From CAYJPV01 sp964372095 (GTDB taxonomy: Bacteria; Acidobacteriota; Vicinamibacteria; Vicinamibacterales; JAKQTR01): a stretch of DNA of 64,000 nucleotides. The stretch covers positions 1 to 64,000 of the forward strand of contig CAYJPV010000008.1 of NCBI GenBank assembly GCA_964372095.1. Reading direction: 5' to 3'. A program made the position numbers and the translations under genes. The notes below the pieces were generated by a model, which was not told the origin of the DNA, made no database searches, and saw nothing but the letters and a program-made list of their open reading frames with translations. Shown piece after piece: positions 1 through 8,499 of this stretch. Position 1 is the stretch's first letter; each line of letters opens with the position of its first letter.

Positions 1-561
1 ATCCTCGCCACTCCGCTCCCCCGTATCGATCTCGATCCTGAGATCGACTTCCAACAGTATGAAGTCCGCGGGGTGTCACTCGGGGTGGACCCGGACAGTC
101 TCGCTCGCATAAATGCTGCGTTGGTCGTAGCGAAAGACGCAGTCGCTGGCCCAATGGCCGTCCCGCTCTTGGTCGCGATGCTCGGTCAGGATCGCACGAC
201 CCCGGTCTCCGGCAACGTAGTGGCGGCTTTCTCTGGCGGCGCTGCGACAGTGGACGACGGCCGTCAGGCCATTCACATGGCCAGCTTCGCCGAGGCCGAT
301 CTAGCATGCCAAGTGATCGCCCAAGACGCACTCGCGACTATCGGCGCTCCAGCGATCCCCGCGCTCGTCGAGGCGCTCGAATCGCCGGTACCCAATAGAC
401 GGTCGGGTGCGGCAAAAGCACTTGGAGCGATCGGGGCAGGAGCCGCCGCTGCGCTGCCGATTCTCAAGGCACTGGCGAGCGGTGACTCAGCTCCGACGGT
501 GCGGAAGGCTGCCGACGAGGCGGTCAAGGCCATCAAGCCACGACGCTGGTTTGGACTATAG
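1..561 (+). CDS. HEAT-repeat-like protein, 5' end outside window
   Basis: The frame is open from base 1, so the start lies upstream of the window; a GTG at 73 is only an internal candidate. About 186 residues are visible. The C-terminal half has the alternating helix pattern of HEAT/PBS-lyase repeats, for example APAIPALVEALESP followed by a second helix RRSGAAKALGAIG and then another repeat. Such repeats are protein-protein interaction scaffolds. No catalytic motif is visible. The protein ends in a short basic tail (KPRRWFGL). The missing N-terminus could carry another domain, so the function is unknown. Confidence 0.6.
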   Translation: MLATPLPRIDLDPEIDFQQYEVRGVSLGVDPDSLARINAALVVAKDAVAGPMAVPLLVAMLGQDRTTPVSGNVVAAFSGGAATVDDGRQAIHMASFAEADLACQVIAQDALATIGAPAIPALVEALESPVPNRRSGAAKALGAIGAGAAAALPILKALASGDSAPTVRKAADEAVKAIKPRRWFGL

Positions 562-671
562 AACCATCGAGGATTGTCGAGGACGGCCGAACGGGGGACC
601 GGGTGGGGCGACCTCCAGCCCGGTCCCGAGAGTGCGCTACGCAGCCCGTCGAAGCAGCCCGGCAACGCGAA

Positions 672-807
672 CCGCCTTCGCTAAACGCGGTGGGGACGCC
701 AGACTTCGCTCACCCTCAGCCTGCCACCCCTTCGGTTGAGCTTCGTCTGGGCAGGCCAGCCGTCACGCGAAGTCTGTCTCGCCGAAGCGGCGCAACCGCG
801 AAGGCGG
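672..807. repeat. Long imperfect palindrome, unit of the intergenic array
   Basis: Three nested pairs of exact inverted arms are visible: 672-681 with 798-807 (CCGCCTTCGC / GCGAAGGCGG), 701-709 with 767-775 (AGACTTCGC / GCGAAGTCT), and 719-725 with 750-756 (GCCTGCC / GGCAGGC). Together they could fold into one long, interrupted hairpin centred near 739. This is the organisation of REP/BIME-type elements. Part of the 5' arm, in forward frame, reads TAFAKRGGDARL, which recalls the C-terminus of the GIY-YIG protein downstream (RAFAKRHFV). Confidence 0.7.
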
Positions 808-990
808 ACCGTCCCCCTCCCTCACCCTCAGCCTGCCACCCCTTCGGTTGAGCTTCGTCTGGGCAGGCCAGCCGTNNNNNNNNNNNNNNNNNNNNNNNNN
901 NNNNNNNNNNNNNNNNNNNNNNNNNNNNNNNNNNNNNNNNNNNNNNNNNNNNNNNNNNNNNNNNNNNNNNNNNNNCACGCGAAGTCTGTC
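711..990. repeat. Tandem repeat array, period about 112 bp, interrupted by assembly gap
   Basis: The 53 bases 711-763 recur identically at 823-875, giving a period of 112 bp. The second copy runs into the N gap. Sequence resumes at 976 with CACGCGAAGTCTGTC, the same bases that follow 763 in the first copy. The gap therefore breaks a third or later copy exactly at a unit-internal junction, as expected when an assembler cannot resolve an array. The rest of 562-1122 (562-671 and 991-1122) holds no gene that I can support. Confidence 0.75.
876..975. other. Scaffold gap, 100 N
   Basis: Exactly 100 undetermined bases, a conventional placeholder length, so the true size is unknown. Both flanks are repeat sequence. 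Confidence 0.98.
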
Positions 991-1122
991 GGTGTTGAGA
1001 ACTTGCACCATGACCTCCTCCACGCGCTGTGTAGATCTCGCAACCTCTTGGTGCCACGCACGCGGAATGCGGCCATTGTCTCGTCGTCCGAGCAAGGAAC
1101 GACACGTGCACAGCATCTGCTC

Positions 1123-1374
1123 ATGGTCGACAAGCACGCTGTCTACATCCTGCGAAGCACGCGCCTCCCGGAGCGATACTACGTGGGGCTCACCTCCGAT
1201 GTGAGCGGGAGACTTGAAACCCACAACTCCGGCGGATCAATCCACACCCGGAGGGACCGCCCATGGCAGCTCGTCGTGTCGCTGACGTTCACGAGTGCCG
1301 GCAGCGCTCTGGCGTTCGAAAAGTATCTGAAGACTGGTTCCGGTCGCGCCTTCGCCAAGCGGCACTTCGTCTGA
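1123..1374 (+). CDS. Small GIY-YIG nuclease family protein
   Basis: An 83-residue protein with the core of the GIY-YIG fold: VYIL at 7-10 and YYVGLT at 19-24 form the two signature strands. R30 lies in the following helix, H34-N35 follow it, and E66 sits in AFEKYLK, where the family's metal-binding glutamate is expected. The protein ends GSGRAFAKRHFV. GIY-YIG domains make single metal-dependent nicks or cuts in DNA (UvrC, homing endonucleases); stand-alone proteins of this size (YhbQ/UPF0213-like) are mostly uncharacterised. The ATG at 1123 has only a weak ribosome site but is the first start that keeps the domain intact. A palindromic repeat array lies directly upstream and shares the AFAKR coding motif with its 3' end. 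Confidence 0.85.
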   Translation: MVDKHAVYILRSTRLPERYYVGLTSDVSGRLETHNSGGSIHTRRDRPWQLVVSLTFTSAGSALAFEKYLKTGSGRAFAKRHFV

Positions 1375-1403
1375 GACCGCTATGACCCTGGCCGCGCCCC
1401 CAC

Positions 1404-2075
1404 TCACCTCCGGGAAGCTCCCGCGTGCTCTAGGAGCGTCACAGCCCGTTCGATCGCTGCGACGATCTGCTCTTTCGACAGGTGATCGCTACGGAGGAGG
1501 TTGAAGATATCGGGGCGATCCTCCATCGCGGCGACGGCGCTCAGCGCATCCCGTTTCGCGTGAAGTCCGTCGGGACCAACGACAGCGTCGAGCAGGGACT
1601 CCAGCTCGACACCCCCGTTCACGCCCTCATTGCCCAGAGGGGACGTTCGAAGCGTGGCCAGAAGGTGTTTCAGGCGCTGGAGTTGCTCGCGGCGCCGCCG
1701 GAACACGTCTCGCGCATCACCGACGCTGCTGCCGCCTGCGAACACCGCGGTCGCCACGCTCACATGCGACGAGCAGCCGCGCATCACCGACGGATGCTTG
1801 ACCGTCTGCCCCGGCTGGACGTAACTGCCCGGCTGCAAGAGGCTGTCGGTGCGAGAGCCGCCGATGTTGTGTGGTCGGACAGGGTCGTGGAACGCCAGCG
1901 ACCACGCCACAAGCGGCTGGTCATGTTCGTTCCGCAACTCCACGCTCCAGCGCTCGAGCGACAGCCGGTCGTCCACGCTGCAGACCGCTTTCGCAATCGT
2001 CGGCATCGGCGGCGACAGACTCGGTGCCTGGGCCAGCGTTGCGACGGCAAACAGGATCGAGGAGGGCAGTCCCAT
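1404..2075 (-). CDS. Secreted protein of unknown function
   Basis: A 223-residue protein. The start at 2075 is chosen because GGAGGAAGCTG lies just upstream of the ATG and because the protein then begins with a plausible signal peptide (MGLPSSILFAVATLAQA). The middle looks beta-rich, with AVCSVDDRLSLERW and WSLAFHDPVRP resembling a small Ig-like or FxLD-type fold. The C-terminal 90 residues are helical and charged. Two cysteines (in AVCSVDD and RGCSSH) could form a disulfide outside the cytoplasm. I do not recognise the family. The gene converges on the GIY-YIG gene. Confidence 0.6.
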   Translation of the reverse strand: MGLPSSILFAVATLAQAPSLSPPMPTIAKAVCSVDDRLSLERWSVELRNEHDQPLVAWSLAFHDPVRPHNIGGSRTDSLLQPGSYVQPGQTVKHPSVMRGCSSHVSVATAVFAGGSSVGDARDVFRRRREQLQRLKHLLATLRTSPLGNEGVNGGVELESLLDAVVGPDGLHAKRDALSAVAAMEDRPDIFNLLRSDHLSKEQIVAAIERAVTLLEHAGASRR

Positions 2076-2213
2076 CAGCTTCCTCCAGGCGCATGGACGA
2101 TGGGGCGCACCACGCATTCGTCCGCCGCCTGAAGTATAGCTCTCACCGGTCAAGCATGGCCCCCCCGCCGGGCGGTGCTACAATTGGCCTGCGCCTGACC
2201 CAGGAGGTAAGAC

Positions 2214-3188
2214 ATGACTTCTGTTGTCCGCCTGATGGTCGCCCTCTCCCTCTGCGCCGTACCGGCGCTCCCCACCGACCTCGACGGCGTGCTTGCTCGC
2301 GCTGCGGCTGCTGCCACCGCCTTCCATCGCGACTTCCGGCAACTGATCGCGGACGAATCGTACACACAGGTCTATTCCAGGTCGCCCTCGTCCCCCTGGC
2401 GCAGCCAGTCGTTGCGCTCGGAAGTGGCCATGGTGGCCGACGAAGACGAAGCGACGTGGTACACGTTCCGCAACACCTTCGAGGTCAACGGGAAACCTGT
2501 GCCCACCGGTGCCAGAGGCATCCTGGAACTCGCGCTCCGCGCTCCGCGGCCTGCGAGCCTGACCGAAGCCCGGGTGATCGCGCGTGGCAGCGAGGATTAC
2601 CTGCTGGCGGGCTCAGGCCGCGCCGCGAATGCGGCGACCTTCGCGTTGATGGTGCTGCTGCCGGCGCACCAGCCGCGTTTCGCGTTCACGATGCGGGGCG
2701 AGAAACGCGTCGGCGGGACCACGCTCGCGGTGGTCGGCTACCGCGAGGTTCGGGGGCCGATGTTCTTCCGGGACGTCGCGAACCAGGAGATCCCGATGAG
2801 CGGCGAATTCTGGATCGAGCCGCAGTCGGGCACGGTCTTCCGCTCGCAATTCGTCGTCGACGGCGACGGGATTGTCCGCGGCGCTCAGGGCCCCACGGCT
2901 GCGCCCCTCCTGCAGGCGACCGTCGACTTCTCCCGGATTGACGTCGAGGTGACCTACAAGCAGAATCCGCAACTGGGTGTCGCCGTTCCGATCGAGATGA
3001 AGGAGTCGTTTTCCCGTGACCCGGGCAGCCGGCAACCGTTGATCCCGCAGGAAGGCACGAATGGAGCGACGCACCACGTCAGACAACGGCTGACCTGCGT
3101 CGCGCAGTATTCAAACCACCGGCGCGTCATGACAGCCGAACGGCCGCGCACGGACTCGGAAAGCCCGCGCGCGACCGTGTTGCGGTAG
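2214..3188 (+). CDS. Secreted protein of an acidobacterial-type hypothetical family
   Basis: A 324-residue protein preceded by a strong ribosome site (AGGAGGTAAGAC then ATG). The N-terminus is a short signal peptide (VVRLMVALSLCAVPALP). The body has the pattern FRQLIADESYTQ near the start, a region of repeated beta strands (GEFWIEPQSGTVFRSQFVV), and a C-terminal VAQYSNHRRV. I associate this ending (ATYSNFRRF-like) with a family of envelope proteins common in Acidobacteriota; no enzymatic role is known to me. It is divergent from the preceding gene, with 138 bp between them. Confidence 0.65.
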   Translation: MTSVVRLMVALSLCAVPALPTDLDGVLARAAAAATAFHRDFRQLIADESYTQVYSRSPSSPWRSQSLRSEVAMVADEDEATWYTFRNTFEVNGKPVPTGARGILELALRAPRPASLTEARVIARGSEDYLLAGSGRAANAATFALMVLLPAHQPRFAFTMRGEKRVGGTTLAVVGYREVRGPMFFRDVANQEIPMSGEFWIEPQSGTVFRSQFVVDGDGIVRGAQGPTAAPLLQATVDFSRIDVEVTYKQNPQLGVAVPIEMKESFSRDPGSRQPLIPQEGTNGATHHVRQRLTCVAQYSNHRRVMTAERPRTDSESPRATVLR

Positions 3189-3213
3189 GTCAGCGACGGC
3201 CAGCGTCAGGCGA

Positions 3214-3774
3214 TTAGGACGCGGGGAACGACCGGGCGAACAGTTCGTCAATCGCCCGCTGGCCGTTGGCCTGCAGCGTGCGCGTGCCGGTTCCCGAAAA
3301 ATGCGGGTGCGTGATCACTGGCCCGGCGCCGGCGTGGGGCCGCCACTCCCCGTCTGCCCACGAGAACCACGCGCCTTTCTCCTGGTCGAAGACGAACAAC
3401 GGCTTGTTGCACAGCTTGGCGAACTCTGCGCCCCACCCGGTGCCGCCGCGCACGGTCCCGTCCTCCAGGATCGTGCCGATCACGTAGATCTCCTGGCCGT
3501 TGTTCACCTGGTACCACAACGTCTGCAGCACCTTGCGGATCGTCGGGGCATCCGTATACCGCCGATGCATCAGGCGCGACACGTAGGTCAGGCTCACGTC
3601 GCCCGCCTGCAATTCTTCGTGGTTCAGGACCCGGACGCCGCGATCGCGGTGGATCTTGTGCCCCTCGAACGTGAAGTTCACTTCTTCGACATGGAAACGT
3701 TCGGCACAGGCGCCAAACGCAGACTCAGCGCCGGCCGCGCCGCCGCTGAACAGGATGCACACATCAGGCTTCAT
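3214..3774 (-). CDS. Rossmann-like (SLOG-type) protein of unknown function
   Basis: A 186-residue protein. The ATG at 3774 is chosen because GGTGGAGACCAATTG precedes it and because the first strand MKPDVCILFSGGAAGAESAFG starts immediately. The glycine-rich loop FSGGAAGAE and a later GGTGWGAEFAK resemble the nucleotide-binding loops of SLOG/LOG-like proteins (the LOG family has a GGTGTxxE motif). A plausible reading is a nucleotide- or phosphoribosyl-binding protein, but no catalytic function can be assigned. It is divergent from the symporter gene, with 186 bp between them. Confidence 0.5.
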   Translation of the reverse strand: MKPDVCILFSGGAAGAESAFGACAERFHVEEVNFTFEGHKIHRDRGVRVLNHEELQAGDVSLTYVSRLMHRRYTDAPTIRKVLQTLWYQVNNGQEIYVIGTILEDGTVRGGTGWGAEFAKLCNKPLFVFDQEKGAWFSWADGEWRPHAGAGPVITHPHFSGTGTRTLQANGQRAIDELFARSFPAS

Positions 3775-3960
3775 CAATTGGTCTCCACCGGTCTGACGAT
3801 CATACCACCCGCGCCGCGAATAGTCCTGCGGCTGCGCCATTCCGGATGGTCTAGAATGGGGCACGCGTGTCCGGGGCCCACGGCCCGACGCTCGACATCG
3901 ACTGCGGCTGTCGCCTGGACTCACCCGGCGTCGGTCCGCACCTGATCGGAGATTCACGTC

Positions 3961-5967
3961 ATGCAGCTCAGCACCCTAGACATCGTCATCATCGTCGGCT
4001 TCCTGCTCTCGGTGGTGATTGTGGGATCGGCCGCGGCGAAACGCGCGAGCAAGAGTTCGGCGGACTTCTTCCTGTCCGGCCGCACGATGCCCTGGTGGCT
4101 GCTCGGGGTCTCCATGGTGGCCTGCACGTTTTCGGCCGACACGCCCAACCTGGTGACCGATATCGTCCGAACGGGCGGCATCGCCGGCAACTGGGCCTGG
4201 TGGGCGTTCCTGCTCACGGGCATGCTGACGGTATTCGTGTACGCCAAACTCTGGCGGCGCTCGGCCCTGGACACCGATCTGGGCTTCTACGAGATCCGCT
4301 ACAGCGGCAAACCGGCGGCGATGCTGCGCGGTTTCCGGGCCCTCTACCTGGGTGTGCTCTTCAACGTCCTGGTCATGGCCACGGTCTCGCTCGCGGCCAT
4401 CAAGATCGGCCAGGTCATCTTTGGTCTGCCGCCCGTCGAATCGCTCCTGTTCGCCTCCGTCGGCGTGGCCATCTACGCCACGCTCGGCGGCCTGACCGGT
4501 TCCATCTGGGCCGATTTCTACCAGTATTCAGTCGCCATGACGGGCGCCATCGCCGCGGCGGTCTACGCGGTCACGTCGGACAAGTTCGGGGTCGGCAGCC
4601 TGTCGAACATGGTCGCCCGGTTCCAGGACCTGGGACTGGCCGAGAAGCTGCAGTTCTTCCCCTCCGTGCCGACGGACGGGAACTACAGCCTGCTGGTGGG
4701 CATCCTGATTCTCCCGGTCGCGGTGCAGTGGTGGAACGTCTGGTATCCCGGCGCGGAACCCGGCGGCGGCGGCTACGTCGCCCAGCGCATGCTCTCGGCG
4801 AAAGACGAGAAGAACGCCATCGGCGCGACGATGATGTTCAACTTCCTGCACTATGCGATCCGCCCGTGGCCGTGGATTCTGGTGGCGCTGGTCTCGCTCC
4901 TGGTGTTCCCGATGGATTCGAAAGACGTCCAGGACGCGGCCAAAGCCCGCCTGGCGTCGGCGGAACTGGCCCCGCTGGTCCAGCTCTACGACACGAGCAT
5001 GACGCACGAAGGCCTGACCGCCGACCAGTCGGCGGAGATCCGGCGGCTGAAGTCCGAAGCGGGTGGCGTCAGCAAACTCGCCGAGGCCTTCCCGAAGGTG
5101 GACGACCAGTTCCTGCGCAACGACATCGCCTACCCCGGCATGATCTCGCGGATGCCCGCGGGACTGCTGGGCCTGATCGTTGCCTCGCTGATCGCGGCCT
5201 ACATGTCCACCATCGCGACGCACCTGAACTGGGGTTCGTCGTACGTGGTGAACGACTTCTACAAACGGTTCGTCAAGCCGCAGGCGCCTGAGAAAGAACT
5301 GGTGCTCGTGGGCCGCCTCAGCATGCTCACCTTGCTGGTACTCTCAGGGGGCATGGCGCTGCTGATGACCAACGCCAAAGCGTCGTTCGATATCCTGCTC
5401 GCCGTCGGCGCGGGCACGGGGCTGATCTACATCCTGCGCTGGTTCTGGTGGCGCATCAACGCGTGGACCGAGATCTCCGCGATGATCATCTCCTTCGCCG
5501 TCGCCGCGTTCTTCACGCTCAGCCCGTTCGCCGGCGGCGCGAACGCGGTCGCCTCCTTCCTGGAGGGACAGGGTCTGTTCAAGGTGATGGGTTTCGGCGA
5601 GTGGAAACTCGTCATAGGCATTGTCATCACCACCATCGGCTGGGTGCTGGTCACCTATCTGACCCCGCCGGTGGCCACCGAGACGCTGCGTTCGTTCTAC
5701 CGCAAGGTGCAGCCCGGCGGTCCGGGCTGGAAGCGGGTCGTCGCAGAAGCCCGGGCTGCGGGCGATGCGGTCGACACCGAAGAAGGCTGGGACGTCCCCA
5801 TCGGCATCGTGTGCATGATCCTGGGGTGTCTTGCGGTCTGGGGGGCGCTGTTCGGCATTGGCAGCCTGCTCTACGGCCAGGCGCTGGTGGCCACGGTCCT
5901 GCTCGTCATCGCGGCCATCTCAACGGGCGGCATCATGAAGCTGATCGGCCGCATTCGTATGCGCTGA
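3961..5967 (+). CDS. Sodium:solute symporter (SSS family)
   Basis: A 668-residue inner-membrane protein with at least twelve hydrophobic segments. It starts with TLDIVIIVGFLLSVVIVG and has the SSS-typical DFFLSGRTMPWWLLGVSM after the first helix. The middle region has the WWNVWYPGAEPGGGGY loop and the AAYMSTIATHLNWGSSY segment typical of the family. These carriers use the sodium gradient to import sugars, amino acids or vitamins. The soluble stretch around residues 315-390 is longer than in short members. A GH35 beta-galactosidase lies two genes downstream on the same strand, so sugar uptake is a reasonable inference, but the substrate cannot be read from sequence. GGAGA lies upstream of the ATG. 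Confidence 0.88.
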   Translation: MQLSTLDIVIIVGFLLSVVIVGSAAAKRASKSSADFFLSGRTMPWWLLGVSMVACTFSADTPNLVTDIVRTGGIAGNWAWWAFLLTGMLTVFVYAKLWRRSALDTDLGFYEIRYSGKPAAMLRGFRALYLGVLFNVLVMATVSLAAIKIGQVIFGLPPVESLLFASVGVAIYATLGGLTGSIWADFYQYSVAMTGAIAAAVYAVTSDKFGVGSLSNMVARFQDLGLAEKLQFFPSVPTDGNYSLLVGILILPVAVQWWNVWYPGAEPGGGGYVAQRMLSAKDEKNAIGATMMFNFLHYAIRPWPWILVALVSLLVFPMDSKDVQDAAKARLASAELAPLVQLYDTSMTHEGLTADQSAEIRRLKSEAGGVSKLAEAFPKVDDQFLRNDIAYPGMISRMPAGLLGLIVASLIAAYMSTIATHLNWGSSYVVNDFYKRFVKPQAPEKELVLVGRLSMLTLLVLSGGMALLMTNAKASFDILLAVGAGTGLIYILRWFWWRINAWTEISAMIISFAVAAFFTLSPFAGGANAVASFLEGQGLFKVMGFGEWKLVIGIVITTIGWVLVTYLTPPVATETLRSFYRKVQPGGPGWKRVVAEARAAGDAVDTEEGWDVPIGIVCMILGCLAVWGALFGIGSLLYGQALVATVLLVIAAISTGGIMKLIGRIRMR

Positions 5968-6020
5968 GTGCGGCCGTCTGACGGCCGAAGGCGCGCCGGC
6001 CGCACTGGCCCGCCTTCGGC
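5968..6020. terminator. Nested hairpins after the symporter gene
   Basis: Immediately after the symporter stop codon, GTGCGGCC (5968-5975) pairs with GGCCGCAC (5998-6005). It encloses a second stem, CGGCCGT (5971-5977) with ACGGCCG (5981-5987), that competes with it. A further 10-bp pair, GCCGAAGGCG (5984-5993) with CGCCTTCGGC (6011-6020), is mutually exclusive with both. There is no T-tract, so rho-independent termination is only a possibility. Confidence 0.4.
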
Positions 6021-6044
6021 GTTCCGTTCGAGTCGGGGGACGCG

Positions 6045-6659
6045 ATGCGACACTACCGGGCTGGAGAGAACGTCGAGGACCTGTGCCGCGCCTGCAAGAT
6101 TGATCGCGTGCACACGATTATCGTGGTGGACGGCGCCGGCCATCCCCTGCGCGTACAGTGCGATTTCTGCGGCAGCCAGCACAACTACCGCGGCGGAGCC
6201 GCAGAGTCCGACCCGCGCCCGGCCCACACCGAACGCCCGCGCCCATCCGGAGCCCCGCTGCCGCTCGTCTCGGAACGCGAACGCGCCGCGCCGCCCGTCA
6301 CCGTCGGCCGGCCCGACGACGTGGATTTGGAACTCCTGCTGCGCCGGATTATCCGCGAAGAAACCGGGCTGTCGCCCGCCATCCCCGCCGAGAAGTGGCG
6401 AGGCGGCACGATGGTGCTGAAACCCGCCAATCCCGCCCTGCAGGAAAAGCAGTGGCCCATCGACACGCTGTTCCACAAAGTGGTGATGATCCGGAACCGG
6501 CTCCGCACGCTCGAGCAGCAGGTCAACGGCATGGACATCCCCGAAGACGCCAAGGTCAAGCTCCAGGGATACCTCACCGGCTGCTATGGATCCCTGACGA
6601 ACTTCAACGTGCTGTTCGCTGATGAAGCCGACCAGTTCAAGGGAGCGGCTGGAGACTAG
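6045..6659 (+). CDS. Zinc-ribbon protein of unknown function
   Basis: A 204-residue protein with an N-terminal four-cysteine zinc ribbon (C14-x2-C17 and C39-x2-C42), then a proline/arginine-rich linker (about 50-85). The C-terminal half is a helical domain with the conserved-looking stretches IIREETGLSPA, EKWRGGTMVLKP and FHKVVMIRNRLRTLEQQVN. The last helices (from about residue 135) look coiled-coil-like. No enzyme motif is present; a nucleic-acid or regulatory role is possible. The gene sits between the symporter and the beta-galactosidase, 6 bp from the latter. Confidence 0.6.
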   Translation: MRHYRAGENVEDLCRACKIDRVHTIIVVDGAGHPLRVQCDFCGSQHNYRGGAAESDPRPAHTERPRPSGAPLPLVSERERAAPPVTVGRPDDVDLELLLRRIIREETGLSPAIPAEKWRGGTMVLKPANPALQEKQWPIDTLFHKVVMIRNRLRTLEQQVNGMDIPEDAKVKLQGYLTGCYGSLTNFNVLFADEADQFKGAAGD

Positions 6660-6665
6660 TCCATC

Positions 6666-8492
6666 ATGCGTCGATTCGCGCTCGTCCTGCTGGCAGCCCT
6701 GCTGGCGATGGCATCCGCCGTGGCCACGGATCGGGCCTCGCAGGCGCCACGCCACACCTTCACGCTTGGCGCTCACGACTTCCTCCTCGACGGGGCCCCC
6801 TTCCAGATCATGGCCGGCGAGATTCATCCGGCCCGGGTGCCGGCGGAATACTGGCGTCACCGCATCCGCATGGCCAAGGCGATGGGAATGAACACCATCG
6901 CGGCCTACGTATTCTGGAACTATCACGAAGTCGCCGAAGGCACGTTCGACTTCACGACGGGCAATCGTGACCTCGCGCGTTTTGTCGGGCTTGCGCAGGA
7001 AGAAGGCCTCTGGGTGCTGTTGCGGCCCGGCCCGTACGTCTGCGCCGAATGGGACTTCGGCGGCCTGCCCACCTACCTGCTGAAAGACCCGGCACTCAAG
7101 ATCCGCTGCCTCAACCCGACCTACATGCGCGCGGTGGAACGGTACATCCGCGCGATCGCGCCGGTCGTGCGTCCGCTGCTCGTCACCAGGGGCGGACCGG
7201 TCGTCATGCTCCAGGTCGAAAACGAATACGGCAGCTACGGCAACGACCGGGCGTACATGCAGCGTCTCAGGGACCTCTGGATCGAGAACGGCATCGATGT
7301 CCCGTTCTTCACTGCGGACGGACCGACCCCGCACATGCTCGAAGCCGGCAGCCTGCCCGGAGCGGCCGTGGGCCTGGACTCGGGTTCGAACGAGAAACAC
7401 TGGCAGCTCGCACAGTCCATGGTGCCTGGCGTGCCGGTGTTTTCGTCGGAAACCTACCCGGGCTGGCTGACGCACTGGGGCGAGAAGTGGGCCGCCCCTT
7501 CTCTGGACGATCTGCTGAAAGACGTCCGGTTCCTGCTCGACAACCGGAAGTCGTTCAGCTTCTACGTGATCCACGGCGGCACGAACTTCGGCTTCACGGC
7601 CGGGGCCAATTCGGGCGGCAAGGGCTACGAGCCGGACGTGACCAGCTACGACTACGATGCCCCCATCGACGAGCAGGGACGCGCCACGCCGAAGTTCATG
7701 GCGCTGCGCGAACTCATCGGCGCCTCGCGCGGGCCCGCCAATCCCCTGCCGCCCATCCCGGATCCGGTCCCCACGATGACGCTGCCGCCCATTACGATGC
7801 GGGCGCACGCATCAATCTGGGAACACCTGCCCTCGCCCATTGCGGAGGTGCAGCCGCGGGCCTTCGAAATGTACGGCCAGAACCAGGGGCTCATGCTGTA
7901 CCGCACGACCCTGGTGGGCCGAAAGTCCGGCAAGCTGGTCATCACGGACCTCCACGACTACGCCACGGTGTTCGTCGACGGCACACTGGTCGGCACGCTG
8001 GACCGGCGACTCGGCGAGAACAGCCTCGACCTCCCGGCCACGACGAACCCGACCCCGGTTCTCGACCTGCTGGTCGAAGGCATGGGCCACATCAACTTCG
8101 CCCAGGCGATGATCGACCGCAAGGGCATCACCGACCGCGTCACACTGAGCGGGATGACGCTGATGAACTGGCAGGTGTACCCGCTGCCCCTCAAGGACGC
8201 CTGGGTGGCCTTGCTGCCGGCGGGGCTGCAGGATGCCACCCGTGCCGGCCTGTTCTTCAAAGGGACCTTCACGCTGGGCGCGCCGGCCGACACGTTTATC
8301 GACATGACCGGGTACCGAAAAGGCGTGGTCTGGGTGAACGGGCGCAACCTGGGCCGTTATTGGGACATCGGGCCGCAAACCCGCCTGTACTGCCCGGCGT
8401 CCTGGCTCAAGCCGGGCTCCAACGACATCGTCATCTTCGACCAGCACCTTCTCGAGCCCGCGCCGGTGTCCGGCGCGGCATCGTTGCGCTGA
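6666..8492 (+). CDS. Beta-galactosidase, glycoside hydrolase family 35
   Basis: A 608-residue enzyme with a signal peptide (RRFALVLLAALLAMASAVA), so probably periplasmic or exported. It hydrolyses terminal beta-D-galactosyl residues. The GH35 TIM barrel shows AGEIHPARVPAEYW near residue 49, VLLRPGPYVCAEWDFGGLP, and the acid/base glutamate in VENEYGSYG (E187). The nucleophile is in SSETYPGWLTHWG (E262). The C-terminal third has beta-sandwich domains, ending in GRNLGRYWDIGPQ. These assignments rest on family knowledge of GH35 (human GLB1 E188/E268). Together with the upstream symporter it suggests a galactoside utilisation module. Confidence 0.93.
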   Translation: MRRFALVLLAALLAMASAVATDRASQAPRHTFTLGAHDFLLDGAPFQIMAGEIHPARVPAEYWRHRIRMAKAMGMNTIAAYVFWNYHEVAEGTFDFTTGNRDLARFVGLAQEEGLWVLLRPGPYVCAEWDFGGLPTYLLKDPALKIRCLNPTYMRAVERYIRAIAPVVRPLLVTRGGPVVMLQVENEYGSYGNDRAYMQRLRDLWIENGIDVPFFTADGPTPHMLEAGSLPGAAVGLDSGSNEKHWQLAQSMVPGVPVFSSETYPGWLTHWGEKWAAPSLDDLLKDVRFLLDNRKSFSFYVIHGGTNFGFTAGANSGGKGYEPDVTSYDYDAPIDEQGRATPKFMALRELIGASRGPANPLPPIPDPVPTMTLPPITMRAHASIWEHLPSPIAEVQPRAFEMYGQNQGLMLYRTTLVGRKSGKLVITDLHDYATVFVDGTLVGTLDRRLGENSLDLPATTNPTPVLDLLVEGMGHINFAQAMIDRKGITDRVTLSGMTLMNWQVYPLPLKDAWVALLPAGLQDATRAGLFFKGTFTLGAPADTFIDMTGYRKGVVWVNGRNLGRYWDIGPQTRLYCPASWLKPGSNDIVIFDQHLLEPAPVSGAASLR

Positions 8493-8499
8493 CGTGACC

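Noticed and set aside
716..1111. Open frames running through the N gap
   Set aside because: The frames exist only because Ns are read as unknown residues; they lie in palindromic repeat sequence.
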